A DNA stretch of 53,346 nt from Saprospiraceae bacterium (GTDB lineage: Bacteria; Bacteroidota; Bacteroidia; Chitinophagales; Saprospiraceae), in assembly GCA_028282725.1 (NCBI GenBank), contig JANQHF010000089.1, positions 1 to 53,346 on the forward strand, written 5' to 3'. The position numbers and the translations under genes were made by a program. Positions 8,455 through 17,117 of this stretch are shown here, in pieces; within the stretch, counting starts at the first letter, position 1; each line of letters begins with the position of its first letter. The notes beneath the pieces are model-generated. The model was not told the origin of the DNA, made no database searches, and was given only the letters and a program-made list of their open reading frames with translations.

Positions 8455-10389
8455 TTATATACTCAGAAGATTCATTTTTTCCAAGATCGCTATGTACCCC
8501 GGTTCTTCTTTCAATATATCAAATATCGGATCAATACCCAAATAAGGCAAGTTGGGATCTCTAATGTCATATGCTTTCCTTAAAAATTCAATGGCTTTGT
8601 CCCGAATGCCAGCTCTGGTGTATAAAGTCGCTATTTGCCAGGGTGTTCTATAATGTCTTTCATCACCTTTGGTTTTCATTTCCGCCACTTTGATCAAAGC
8701 CGAAGAGTATCCACCCATTTTATACCCATTCTCCAATACTCTTGCCGCTTCAAGATCTCCTTTTTCGAGATATGATCTCTTAAAGATCTCATATGATTTC
8801 TGGTAATCACCTAGATTGAAATAGACAGATCGCAAAGTGGATAGAGCAACCGGGTGGCTATTGTCTTCATCCAGGATGTTTTGTAGTATGGCTTTCGCTC
8901 GTTTAAATCTCCTTGTATAATTGAGCACCATTCCATACAAAGACTGATGTAGTATATTAAAAGGATCGAGTTGAATAGCGAGTTCAATCTCTTCAAGTGC
9001 TTCATCTTTCTGTCCAAGAATGGCTAACAAATGAGATAAGTAGGCCCTACAAATAGCCAGGTTAGGATTGATGTCCAATGCCTTCTTGAATGATTTGTAC
9101 CCCTTTTCCCAATCCCATTCCATCCATACATTATGGGATCCTCGAAAGAAATACGTATCTGCAATGTTTTCATCTAAATCCAATGATTTATACATATTCC
9201 TATAGATATGGGGAAGCGCATCATTTGGACTAATAAATCCCATTTGTACTCTTCCTCCCCATACGGCGGCCATTCCAGTGAATGCAGGAGCAAATTTTGA
9301 ATCAATCTGTGCGGACTTTTCGAAATAGGCAAGAGACTGTTCAAGACCTTTACGGCTCAAGTTTCCCCAATGATGCATTCCTTTTAAATAGGACTCATAT
9401 GCTGCCGGATCAACTTCAGTGGCATTATCCAACTTTTCGGTTTCTGATTGGGTCAATCTTGCATCAATTTGGACTGTTATATCTTTTACGACTTCCTGGT
9501 ACATGGCCAAGACATCTTTTATTTCACGATCGTATGATTCGGCCCAAATGTGATCTTCAGCATCTAATGCCTTGATCAACTGTACCTGAATGCGAATTCT
9601 ATTTTCATGTTTTAATACCGTTGTCTCGACGATGGCGTCAACACCCAATTCTTCAGCAATCTCAGATATGGATTTTTTGGTACCCCTGTATCGAAGCGAG
9701 GATGTTCGTGAAATCACCCGTATGGCCTTTATTTGAGATAGTTCGGTAATCAATGCATCATGCATCCCATCTACAAAAAATTGTTGGCTATTATCATAGG
9801 ATAGATTTTCAAATGGTAAGACAGCAAGGGAATCAATTTTACTAGTCCCTGTCAAAACCTTGACCCTTTGCCTTGAAGTTTTTGGAAAGTCTTTATCTGC
9901 AATAGCGAATGTGGGGACTGCGTTCTTTACATTTTTTAATAAAATATTGCCCACATTGGAAAATAGAATACCGCTGTCTTTTTCAATTTGATTGTATACC
10001 GAACCGGAAATAAATACGCCCCCAGGATCTGCAGCTGATTGCAGTCTCGAGGCAATATTCACACCATTGCCGAATACGTCATCATTTTCAATTGTAATCT
10101 CACCGAAATGAATACCTATCCTAATTTTACATAAGAGTAAATTTGCTTCCAGTTGAATATCCCGTGCACAACGTGTAGCTTGTAATGCACTGTCGAATTG
10201 AGCTAAAATGCCATCTCCCATCTCCTTGATGAACCATCCGCCATATTTTTCTATATTCTTCAGATGAATAGATCTGCTCTTGCGTAACAATTTCAATGCT
10301 TGTCTTTCATCCTCTCCCATCATCCTTGTATAGCCTACAATGTCTGTAAACATGATGGCTGCTATCTTTTTCTCTGGAGTCTTCTGCAT
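8455..10389 (-). CDS. Class III adenylate/guanylate cyclase with TolB-like and TPR regions
   Basis: About 644 residues. The N-terminal class III cyclase domain has FTDIVGYT with the first metal-binding aspartate (Asp16 from the chosen start), KEMGDG with the second (Asp59), and FGNGVNIASRL with the transition-state Asn111 and Arg115, so it should be active; the lysine before GDG favours ATP. Residues about 190-310 (LAVLPFENLS, ADHIWAESYD-like) match the TolB-like domain often joined to such cyclases, followed by TPR repeats to the C-terminus. No membrane segment is seen. I chose ATG at 10389 over GTG at 10410. The NTF2-fold gene follows after 9 bases. Confidence 0.87.
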   Translation of the reverse strand: MQKTPEKKIAAIMFTDIVGYTRMMGEDERQALKLLRKSRSIHLKNIEKYGGWFIKEMGDGILAQFDSALQATRCARDIQLEANLLLCKIRIGIHFGEITIENDDVFGNGVNIASRLQSAADPGGVFISGSVYNQIEKDSGILFSNVGNILLKNVKNAVPTFAIADKDFPKTSRQRVKVLTGTSKIDSLAVLPFENLSYDNSQQFFVDGMHDALITELSQIKAIRVISRTSSLRYRGTKKSISEIAEELGVDAIVETTVLKHENRIRIQVQLIKALDAEDHIWAESYDREIKDVLAMYQEVVKDITVQIDARLTQSETEKLDNATEVDPAAYESYLKGMHHWGNLSRKGLEQSLAYFEKSAQIDSKFAPAFTGMAAVWGGRVQMGFISPNDALPHIYRNMYKSLDLDENIADTYFFRGSHNVWMEWDWEKGYKSFKKALDINPNLAICRAYLSHLLAILGQKDEALEEIELAIQLDPFNILHQSLYGMVLNYTRRFKRAKAILQNILDEDNSHPVALSTLRSVYFNLGDYQKSYEIFKRSYLEKGDLEAARVLENGYKMGGYSSALIKVAEMKTKGDERHYRTPWQIATLYTRAGIRDKAIEFLRKAYDIRDPNLPYLGIDPIFDILKEEPGYIAILEKMNLLSI

Positions 10390-10445
10390 AGTGATTGAAA
10401 CTGTTGACACTCAGTGCCACTTGAAAATAATAAAACATCAATTAC

Positions 10446-11036
10446 TTGATATATCGGTTCATCTTTTACTTTTTTTCTTTTTCCGATTCCTGTGTATTCA
10501 GTCTGAATGCGCAAGAACTTGAATTCGCCGGATTGGATGTAAGTCCTATGGACCTCGTACAGTATCCGGGCATGTCACGGTTTCGAAATTTTATCGACAA
10601 TGAAGAAGAGCTTGCAGCTGCTACACCTAAAATGAGGGTTGTTCACTCACGTCCTCAGGTAAAAGGACGCACGATCTTTGGTGAACTGGTCAAATATGGA
10701 GAGCCTTGGAGATTAGGTGCCAATGAAACAACGACAATTACCTTTTTTGATGATGTAATGATCGGTGGCCGAGAGGTAAAAAAAGGAACCTACGGATTGA
10801 TGGCTGTTGTCAATGAAAACGAATGGGAATTTGTCTTTCATAAAAATGTCGCGTCCTGGGGTACGGCTAATCACAATGATGAACATAATGTGGCGTCTGC
10901 CATGGCTTCTGTATCCACTCACCCGGAGACCATCGAAGCGCTCAGTATGGCATTTGAAAAACAAGATGACAATAGCGTGCACCTCCTAGTTGCCTGGGAT
11001 AATACATTGGCCCGATTGCCCATTGTAATGCAATAG
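10446..11036 (+). CDS. DUF2911 domain protein, probably exported
   Basis: About 196 residues with the DUF2911 signature: SRPQVKGRTIFGELVKYGEPWRLGAN, then TTITFFDDVMIGG and KKGTYGLMAV (here split to short runs). The function of the family is unknown; members are secreted. The N-terminus is a hydrophobic stretch (FIFYFFSF...SLNAQ) resembling a signal peptide with cleavage after NAQ. No ATG is available in frame; TTG at 10446 is the only upstream start, with a stop codon shortly before. It is divergent from the cyclase gene with a very short gap, so the two promoters must overlap or lie inside the neighbouring gene ends. Confidence 0.8.
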   Translation: MIYRFIFYFFSFSDSCVFSLNAQELEFAGLDVSPMDLVQYPGMSRFRNFIDNEEELAAATPKMRVVHSRPQVKGRTIFGELVKYGEPWRLGANETTTITFFDDVMIGGREVKKGTYGLMAVVNENEWEFVFHKNVASWGTANHNDEHNVASAMASVSTHPETIEALSMAFEKQDDNSVHLLVAWDNTLARLPIVMQ

Positions 11037-11058
11037 TGCGCAAATCGTAGTCATAAGA

Positions 11059-11617
11059 TTACAAAGGTCGGGTACTTTTTACGAGCCTAGCGAAGAATTC
11101 TAACTCCGGGAAGAGCTTTATATGCAGATATTTAGTCCTTTTCAATAATAGCTGAATGAAAATTTCATGAGTTGTGACGAGGGCATTCGTAACCAGTGGA
11201 ACGAGTTGAGCTTTCAACGTATCTCTGTTAAAACTACTTAGAATAAAGGAGAGGTTGTCGTGCACATCAAGGTCAACCGAGCCAAATCCAATATGGTTAC
11301 TATCGAAATGTGCTTATTGATTGCTATCGATATAATAGAGATCAGGATTGCTTTTTGGCAAGAGTGTCTTTCTCCATATAATACCTGAGTATTTCCTTGG
11401 TATCATTGAGATTAACACTTAATTCGGAATGATTTTGCCATAGGATACTTTCAACATTCTTCTCTCCTTTTTGTTGCTCGTTCCAATTATTAATTTGCAG
11501 TACAATCAGGATTCCAATGATGACTAAGGCTATTTCCCCGATGGCCTGGAGAGCGTACTGGCATGCTGATCCCGATTCGATTAAGGAATGGCGGATGCCA
11601 TGTAGAAAGGTGATCAT
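11059..11617 (-). pseudogene. DUF6090 family protein, broken
   Basis: The 5' part (91 codons from 11617) has the DUF6090 N-terminus: GIRHSLIESG, a membrane helix in IGEIALVIIGILIVLQINNWNE, then a helical start. It stops at 11342. A second open stretch in another frame (to 11059; HDNLSFILSSFNRDTLKAQL...) looks like the lost C-terminal half, with stop codons in between. The intact paralog at 24553-25311 is 252 residues, about the combined length of the two pieces. At least one frameshift and one stop separate them, so the gene is judged dead. The family function is unknown. Confidence 0.7.
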
Positions 11618-11972
11618 AGTAATAGAATTCCAGGTCTTAAATCACAAAATCCATTTGGGACTGAATTTGTTGTCATAGGACTGCTATTGCTTATTTCAAA
11701 GTCAGGTCACTACGAAAGCCAGTCAGGTTTCTTCGAAAAGCCCGATAAATCAATTGACATATGGCACCTACTAAATCCCTGTGTCCCTCCTCTGTTATGA
11801 ATCTTCTGATTTTGTGTATCTTTTAGGTGATTTTATACAACATGAAAATGATCACTCCAAACAATAAACTCCCTTCTATCATCATCATATTGGCCAAAAG
11901 ATTAAATCAACTACTTATTAACTAACTTTTTAAAAACAAAACATCAATGTTCAAAAAACCATCTTAGGAACA
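11618..11972. other. Intergenic stretch without a recognised gene
   Basis: About 355 bases between the broken DUF6090 gene and a small membrane protein gene. It contains no convincing reading frame, strong hairpin or repeat copy. It must hold the promoter of the plus-strand gene. The reading frame of that gene stays open back to a TAA at 11931. Confidence 0.4.
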
Positions 11973-12341
11973 TTGGCAGGTTTCGTAGGACTTTTTGGAT
12001 TAGGTCTCCTCATCTATGTAGTCATTTTTCAACCGATTCAACACACAACTGCCGTCGCAGAAGGTGTAACCCGTGAATTGTTTTCCGGTATTATTGCTTT
12101 AGAAATCCTCTATGCCTTATTAGTGACAATCATTTTTCAAAAATGGGCGGGTATTTCCACATTCGATGGTGGCCTGAAAGCAGGAGCGATCATCGGTCTC
12201 CTATTAGGCTTGTGTACAGGGCTATGGTTATATTCTACGACCACACTTTATGATCACAATATTGTCTGGTGGCATGGCTTGACCTGGGCTATACGATTTG
12301 GTGTTGCAGGCGGATTGATCGGTTGGGTGTTGGGACGTTAA
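11973..12341 (+). CDS. Small four-helix membrane protein, uncharacterised
   Basis: About 122 residues, nearly all membrane: helices at roughly residues 2-20, 37-56, 68-88 and 101-120, with GISTFDGGLKAGAIIG and RFGVAGGLIGWVLG as glycine-rich helices. It resembles a group of uncharacterised Bacteroidota membrane proteins. The start is doubtful. TTG at 11973 is the only standard start in frame, but the coding pattern extends upstream as INVQKTILGT, where an ATC at 11943 stands where an ATG would be expected (MNVKKTILGTL is a usual beginning). Either a non-standard start, a mutated start or a sequencing error is possible. It stands alone between two pseudogenes. Confidence 0.6.
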   Translation: MAGFVGLFGLGLLIYVVIFQPIQHTTAVAEGVTRELFSGIIALEILYALLVTIIFQKWAGISTFDGGLKAGAIIGLLLGLCTGLWLYSTTTLYDHNIVWWHGLTWAIRFGVAGGLIGWVLGR

Positions 12342-12473
12342 ATGAAATTTAATCAATAGATCTTGATTAGCCCGTTGTGAAAGAGAAGATATCACAATGA
12401 ACTCTTTTCTTTTCTATTTTGGAAGATTGTTGTTTACTACTATACCGAAAATGACAATATAGAGGAATATTTG

Positions 12474-12926
12474 TCAGGGGACGATAATGGCATGGGCGAT
12501 CATCAAACTTCCTTCAATAAACGCCTCATCCATGATGTTGACATCGTCCACAAAAACAAAGTCGAAAATTTTGTTCGAATTGCTGTCACTGTGTAACATC
12601 ACAATGATCATTTCTCCGCTCTCCAGTCCTTTATAGTCATTAATTTCTACATTTTGGATTTCTCCATCTTTGAGGAATGTGGTTCCTACATGTTTATCTC
12701 CGTTCGGTTTGCCTTCCTCAAATGGATGAATGACCAACCGACCACCTCCTTTTATTCGAATATTTGAGAATGTAAGAACCAAACCATCTCTTTGTACATC
12801 TTCTAAAACGATCCAGTTCTTTTCACATTACCCATTGTTATTTGATAATTCTCTTGTCCGCGTACATTGGTCAGTACAAAAAAGAGACAGCGTCAAGAAG
12901 ATTTTGATAGAGTAATTGATATTCAT
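12474..12926 (-). pseudogene. Exported DUF7282-like protein, with two frame changes
   Basis: The C-terminal 102 codons (GGRLVIHPFEEG, GEMIIVMLHSDSNSNKIFDF, MIAHAIIVP) match the layout of DUF7282 domains: a strand, an IH motif, then HxDxNxNxxFDF. The 5' part is broken. From ATG at 12926 a signal-like stretch (MNINYSIKIFLTLSLF) runs into a T6 tract; the sensible continuation FVLTNVRGQENYQITMGNV lies in the next frame; near 12815 the sense returns to the first frame (NWIVLEDVQRDG). In the first frame a TAA stands at 12830-12828. Two compensating indels explain this; base-call errors in homopolymers are the other possibility. Function unknown. Confidence 0.65.
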
Positions 12927-13026
12927 TTTCTTACGTGGTAATATAGTTTGATCTAAATAATTTGCTTCCTATGAATCTGCACTCAATTTTACAAATGGAG
13001 TGTTGGATAAGTCTTGATTAAAATAA

Positions 13027-13797
13027 TCAGGGCGTTTGGATTTGGCTCCTCTTCACCATCACTCTATTATAATCTCCGGCTTCCACCCAATGAATAATTT
13101 CCTGGGCGCGGGCGATGGCCCAAAGATTATTCCCATAGAGAAATCGCACAAACTTATCAAAAGTCTTTTCAGTGAATCCTTCAAATGCACGAGCTTGATT
13201 TTCTAATTCCTCTACTTCAAAACTTGCCCAGTATTTTTCAGGAAGTCCTGCCAATTTTGTAAATAACTGCTTGGTGACGAAGAGATCCTGGCATACTAAA
13301 AGGCCACCCCGATCAGCAGTGTATTCAGCCATCTGAGCCCATTGAAACAGTGCATATTTTAAACCCGATGACAACACTCCGCTTAATCCCAGTGTAATAG
13401 CAGAAAGTGCATCCATCAACTCGGGAAAAATAAATCCAATTTCCTGGTAAAGAATATGTTGACATTTGATTTGGGCTACTTCCCGGCCTATCATAAAGAG
13501 CAACTCTGGTTTGGACAATTTATCGAGACATTCTGAAGATAGGACAATCACTGGTCTTTCTACTCCGAGTGTCGTTGCTGTAAATTGTTCAGATCGCTGC
13601 ACGTACAATTCAGGAATAATTTTGACATTCAGGATTTCACATGCTGTTTCAGTAAGTTGAAACAGATCGGGAAAAGACTTGGTCGACAATTTCAGACTGC
13701 TCCCGGTATATTGAAGTTTGATAATATTTTCAATCCCCATATCATAAAACATCTTCACTACTCTTTCCAGGCCTTTGGTATTCTTTAAAGTCGTCAT
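13027..13797 (-). CDS. M48-like peptidase homolog lacking the HExxH histidines
   Basis: About 256 residues with the fold markers of cytoplasmic M48 peptidases: PELYVQRSEQFTA, RPVIVLSSECLDKL, the motif helix LLFMIGREVAQIKCQH, and AEYTADRGGLL, which normally supplies the third zinc ligand. In active members the helix reads GHExxH; here both histidines are replaced (arginine and glutamine at residues 105 and 109 of the chosen start), so zinc binding and catalysis are unlikely. The glutamate ligand motif is kept, suggesting a non-enzymatic role for an intact fold. ATG at 13797 has AGAGG about 9 bases ahead; ATG at 13863 is an alternative. It is divergent from the sugar dehydrogenase gene. Confidence 0.72.
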   Translation of the reverse strand: MTTLKNTKGLERVVKMFYDMGIENIIKLQYTGSSLKLSTKSFPDLFQLTETACEILNVKIIPELYVQRSEQFTATTLGVERPVIVLSSECLDKLSKPELLFMIGREVAQIKCQHILYQEIGFIFPELMDALSAITLGLSGVLSSGLKYALFQWAQMAEYTADRGGLLVCQDLFVTKQLFTKLAGLPEKYWASFEVEELENQARAFEGFTEKTFDKFVRFLYGNNLWAIARAQEIIHWVEAGDYNRVMVKRSQIQTP

Positions 13798-14107
13798 CGA
13801 ACTAGCCTCTTTATGGTGTTGGAAATCAGAGACCTCGATGCCATATAATTGATGAGGATTCATATCAGTCCAGTATTGTATTGGCAATGTATAGAATTCA
13901 AAAGTTAAGTGTCCTGAAAAAGACGAACTTTCCTTTTATTCTCAGGACTTACTTCAGCCATCGAATGTAAAATGAATTAATTATGATTTTCACGACGAGA
14001 GAAAGTTGTTGTTCATCAAAAAAAGTAGTCTGTTCAGATCAAATAGTTTATCTCTGTAAAGAATCTCTGAATTTATCAGGTCTTAAACGGGTTATATTAC
14101 TAGTGAA
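13798..14107. promoter_or_regulatory. Divergent intergenic region between the M48-like gene and the sugar dehydrogenase gene
   Basis: About 310 bases that must contain promoters for both directions. I see no clear TAnnTTTG element or palindrome. A possible longer start of the M48-like gene (ATG at 13863) would shorten it. Confidence 0.35.
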
Positions 14108-14164
14108 ATGAGAAGAGAAACGCTGACCATCCGTCTGATAAACCGCAATTCTTTTAGAAAATGG

Positions 14165-15718
14165 ATGATCCAAAGATCAAAATTTGCTGTCATCATATTT
14201 GTTCTCATCATTTTATTGCAAAGTTGTTTTAGATCTCATCCCCTCGTTGTCAATATTCACTACGAACCACATTGCAGTGTTTGTCATGGAAAAAATCTGG
14301 AGGGTAACCCCGCCTTAGGTTCGTCTCTTCTTTCTGAGCACTTAAAGCATGGCAGTGTCGTGGATAGTATTCAAAAGGCCATCACTTTAGGATTCCCTGA
14401 ACGAGGCATGCCTGCTTTTGCCAATACTCTTTCAGAGGACGAAATCAGGTCGCTGGCCATTTGGATAGGAGAAAAAAGGGCAAATACTTCTTATTCAGAC
14501 TACAAAGTAAAAGCTCCTTTACACATCCCTGAAGGGACGTTAGCGTCTGAACTTCATTCCTTCAAAATAGTAGAGGTAACGGATGATCTGGACCCATATC
14601 CCTACTCAATGCAGGCTTTACCTGATGGTACATTCCTGGTCACTGAGAAGACCAAAGGCTTGAGGATCGTTTACCCCAATGGAGAGCTTTCTGAATTAGT
14701 CAGTGGCCTGCCTGAGGTCTATGATGATGGAGGAAAGGACCCGTTGGGATTAATGTACGGTTTGGGATGGTTACTTGATGTCATTGTTCATCCGAATTAC
14801 CGGGAAAACGGTTGGATATACTTATCACATGGCCATCGATGTGTGAATTGCAATGAAGAAAGTCGATATGTAGACGGTCCCGTTTCTATGTGCAGGATCA
14901 TCAGGGGTAAGATCAAAAATAACGAATGGACAGATCAGGAAGTCATCTGGAAAGCCGAAATGGAGACCTATACATCTGCCCCTGATATCACTTTGGGAGG
15001 TAGAATGGCATTCGACGAAGAGCTCAACTTGTATTTTACGGTAGGGGGTAAGAAATATCTGCCGGAACCACCTGGAAACACCGAGTTACACGTTGGCATA
15101 CAAGATTTATCTCTTCCATATGGAAAAATATACAGGGTCAAAGATGACGGCAGTATCCCACGGGAAAATCCATTTATCGATATTGAAAATGCCATCCCCT
15201 CAATTTGGACCTTTGGGCATCGGTCTCCCCAAGGCCTGGGTTACCATAAAACAAATGCTCAGCTTTGGGGCACGGAAATGGGCCCCAGAGGAGGAGACGA
15301 AATCAACTTATTGTTGGCCGGGAAAAACTATGGTTGGCCAGTGGTTTCGAAAGGTATGAACTACGATGGATCCAAAGTGGACTATGGAAGATACCTTGGG
15401 ATTAATTTTGATATCGAAGACATAGAACAACCCAAGGTCGATCTGACTCCTTCGCCGGCAGTATCCAACTTTGTGGTGTATCATGGGGATAAATTCCCGG
15501 GATGGAACAACAATCTAATTGTCGGATCTCTTAAAGCCGCTTCTTTGTACAGATATGTCATCGAGGGCGATGAGATCGTGGACTCTGAAGTCCTCCTGAA
15601 AGATCTGGCCAGGATAAGAGATATTGAAGTCGATGAAGACGGATCTGTTTTCTTGTTATTAGAACATAAATCGGGTGGTAGATTGGTAAAATTGGTTCCT
15701 GCAAATGATGGAATATGA
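14165..15718 (+). CDS. Cytochrome c domain fused to PQQ-type sugar dehydrogenase, lipoprotein
   Basis: About 517 residues. From ATG at 14165 the protein starts with a lipoprotein signal ending in LLQSC. Next is a small cytochrome c domain with CSVCH for covalent haem and a methionine ligand in GMPAFANTL. The rest is a beta-propeller of the soluble aldose sugar dehydrogenase family (LPDGTFLVTEK, GLLDVIVHP-like, GTEMGPRGGDEINLL, NNLIVGSLKAASLYRY), which oxidises sugars with pyrroloquinoline quinone. The fusion lets electrons pass from PQQ to haem within one chain on the periplasmic side. An upstream ATG at 14108 would add an Arg-rich lead. No PQQ synthesis genes are visible here. Confidence 0.86.
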   Translation: MIQRSKFAVIIFVLIILLQSCFRSHPLVVNIHYEPHCSVCHGKNLEGNPALGSSLLSEHLKHGSVVDSIQKAITLGFPERGMPAFANTLSEDEIRSLAIWIGEKRANTSYSDYKVKAPLHIPEGTLASELHSFKIVEVTDDLDPYPYSMQALPDGTFLVTEKTKGLRIVYPNGELSELVSGLPEVYDDGGKDPLGLMYGLGWLLDVIVHPNYRENGWIYLSHGHRCVNCNEESRYVDGPVSMCRIIRGKIKNNEWTDQEVIWKAEMETYTSAPDITLGGRMAFDEELNLYFTVGGKKYLPEPPGNTELHVGIQDLSLPYGKIYRVKDDGSIPRENPFIDIENAIPSIWTFGHRSPQGLGYHKTNAQLWGTEMGPRGGDEINLLLAGKNYGWPVVSKGMNYDGSKVDYGRYLGINFDIEDIEQPKVDLTPSPAVSNFVVYHGDKFPGWNNNLIVGSLKAASLYRYVIEGDEIVDSEVLLKDLARIRDIEVDEDGSVFLLLEHKSGGRLVKLVPANDGI

Positions 15719-15736
15719 GGTCCTGCATGGAGATTG

Positions 15737-15760
15737 ATTCGTAGTCAGGGGACTACGAAT
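15737..15760. repeat. Hairpin repeat family R, copy 1
   Basis: ATTCGTAGTC and GACTACGAAT form a perfect 10-base stem around AGGG, 18 bases after the stop of the sugar dehydrogenase gene. Related copies are at 16931, 16971, 24501 and 25373. No T-run follows on the plus strand. Confidence 0.8.
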
Positions 15761-15809
15761 ACCTCACGGGACTCATCGACTTTCCATATTCCAATCAGGT
15801 CGGCAACTT

Positions 15810-15992
15810 TCAATCTTCAGTAATACTGATCTCATCCAAATGCGACCACAAGGGCCGGGAAAGCAGGGTAGTATCTTTGTCCAGGAGATATTGACACAAA
15901 AGAGCAAGTCTGTTAGTAAAGTCGACTTTTAAGAAGTTAGAATCCAGCTCGTTCTGTATGTGCGAACAGTAATCGCAATGATCTAAAATACT
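15810..15992 (-). other. Open in-frame extension after the stop of the propeller gene
   Basis: Directly after the TAG stop of the next gene (15993-15995), the same frame stays open for 60 codons and ends at TGA (15812-15810). The encoded stretch begins SILDHCDYCSHIQNEL and continues with LALLCQYLLDKD. It has a CxxC pair and amphipathic helices and looks protein-like, but I cannot assign it. It could be a C-terminal part cut off by a nonsense change, the remnant of another gene, or chance. Confidence 0.3.
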
Positions 15993-16886
15993 CTACTTCA
16001 CTTCTGCCAATACTTTTCTCTGCCCGTTGGTTACCTCTACGATCCTTGGTCCTATATTGCCGCCCCGAAGTATCGACATACCCATTTCCATTACAAATGC
16101 TCTTCCATTACGCTCTGCATAAGCTACAGGATACCAGGGCTTCTCGCTATGATAAATATGAGTAATATTCTGATCTGGTGATATTTTCGATACTCTTCGA
16201 CTTCCACTGTTAGCAACATAGATCGTTCCTGTAGCATCAATATGGGCAGCATAGAGCATATTGTGCATATCTTTTGGAAATGGGGGATTTTTGGGTTTTT
16301 GTTCTCTCAGATTTGTTGTGATCACTACAGCTGAACCGTCAAGTGCAACTTTGTATACTGCACCCCCATGAGTATTGTTACTTACAACATAAATATCTCC
16401 ACATTCATCCATTTGGAGCGACATGATTCTGCCGAAATCTTGCTGACAATACAATTTTGGGGGACCATCCATTTCCCGGATGTAGATTTGATTTTTAAAA
16501 TCGTAATAGATATTGCCTGAGCTGTCAACGACAAAATTGACTCCGCTAAACTCGGACGGTTGCTCAGTGGGCCTGATTACGGTCACCTTCTCTCCTCCTG
16601 GCGTATACTTCCAAAGCGTATTGCGATTACCTTGGGTGCTGGGAAGATATTCGTGGTTTGTCCCCCAAATATTTCCAGCTTTGTCCTGATAAATAAAATG
16701 ACAATGCTGCCCTGTTAAAAGCCTCGTTAGTTTTCCACTTCGATCAAGCTTCCAAAGTGTGCCATCGTTGTGGAGCACATCACAAAAGATGAGGTCACCT
16801 TCCGATGTGATTACCAGGCCATACGAAGGGTGTGCCTGAGCATTGATAAGAAAAGCCAGAATTGTTATTGTGAACAAGTATCTCAC
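15993..16886 (-). CDS. Exported beta-propeller (NHL/SMP-30-like) protein
   Basis: A 297-residue protein with a signal peptide (MRYLFTITILAFLINAQA) and repeated blade motifs of the NHL/gluconolactonase-like type: GDLIFCDVLHNDGTLWKLD, GNIWGTNHEYL, GNIYYDFKNQIY, GDIYVVSNNTHGGAVYKV, GTIYVANSGSRRVSKI. This suggests a six-bladed propeller acting in the periplasm or outside. Enzymatic residues cannot be assigned. The start is GTG at 16886. It converges on the sugar dehydrogenase gene and is divergent from the antiporter gene. The frame continues open after the stop codon. Confidence 0.75.
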   Translation of the reverse strand: MRYLFTITILAFLINAQAHPSYGLVITSEGDLIFCDVLHNDGTLWKLDRSGKLTRLLTGQHCHFIYQDKAGNIWGTNHEYLPSTQGNRNTLWKYTPGGEKVTVIRPTEQPSEFSGVNFVVDSSGNIYYDFKNQIYIREMDGPPKLYCQQDFGRIMSLQMDECGDIYVVSNNTHGGAVYKVALDGSAVVITTNLREQKPKNPPFPKDMHNMLYAAHIDATGTIYVANSGSRRVSKISPDQNITHIYHSEKPWYPVAYAERNGRAFVMEMGMSILRGGNIGPRIVEVTNGQRKVLAEVK

Positions 16887-16930
16887 ACATCATTAACGAA
16901 GAAGGAGTGTTTGTCAGTATGGATAAGTTG

Positions 16931-16954
16931 ATTCGTAGTCGGGGGACTAGGAAT
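16931..16954. repeat. Hairpin repeat family R, copy 2
   Basis: ATTCGTAGTC, GGGG, GACTAGGAAT: the same 10-base stem as copy 1 with one mismatch (G in place of C in the right arm). It lies in the divergent region between the propeller and antiporter genes, 16 bases from copy 3. Confidence 0.75.
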
Positions 16955-16970
16955 ATCGGGAGGGAAATTT

Positions 16971-16993
16971 ATTCGTAGTCCCTGACTACGAAT
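16971..16993. repeat. Hairpin repeat family R, copy 3
   Basis: ATTCGTAGTC, CCT, GACTACGAAT: perfect 10-base stem. The loop is the complement of the copy 1 loop, so this copy is in the opposite orientation. It lies about 125 bases before the antiporter start. Confidence 0.78.
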
Positions 16994-17117
16994 ACCGGTA
17001 CTACTTGGCTTATAATGAGGAACTACCGGCATTTTGATTTTTCACGATTTCAATAATCTTTTTTTGTCAAATCAAGTTGTGTTATCAGAGCAGTTCATAG
17101 ACTAAATAAGAGCACAA

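Noticed and set aside
8455..10389. Cyclase/TPR protein as a defence-type nucleotide cyclase
   Set aside because: The TolB-like and TPR regions and the absence of an effector gene fit the common bacterial signalling group; nothing like a CBASS or Pycsar effector lies nearby.
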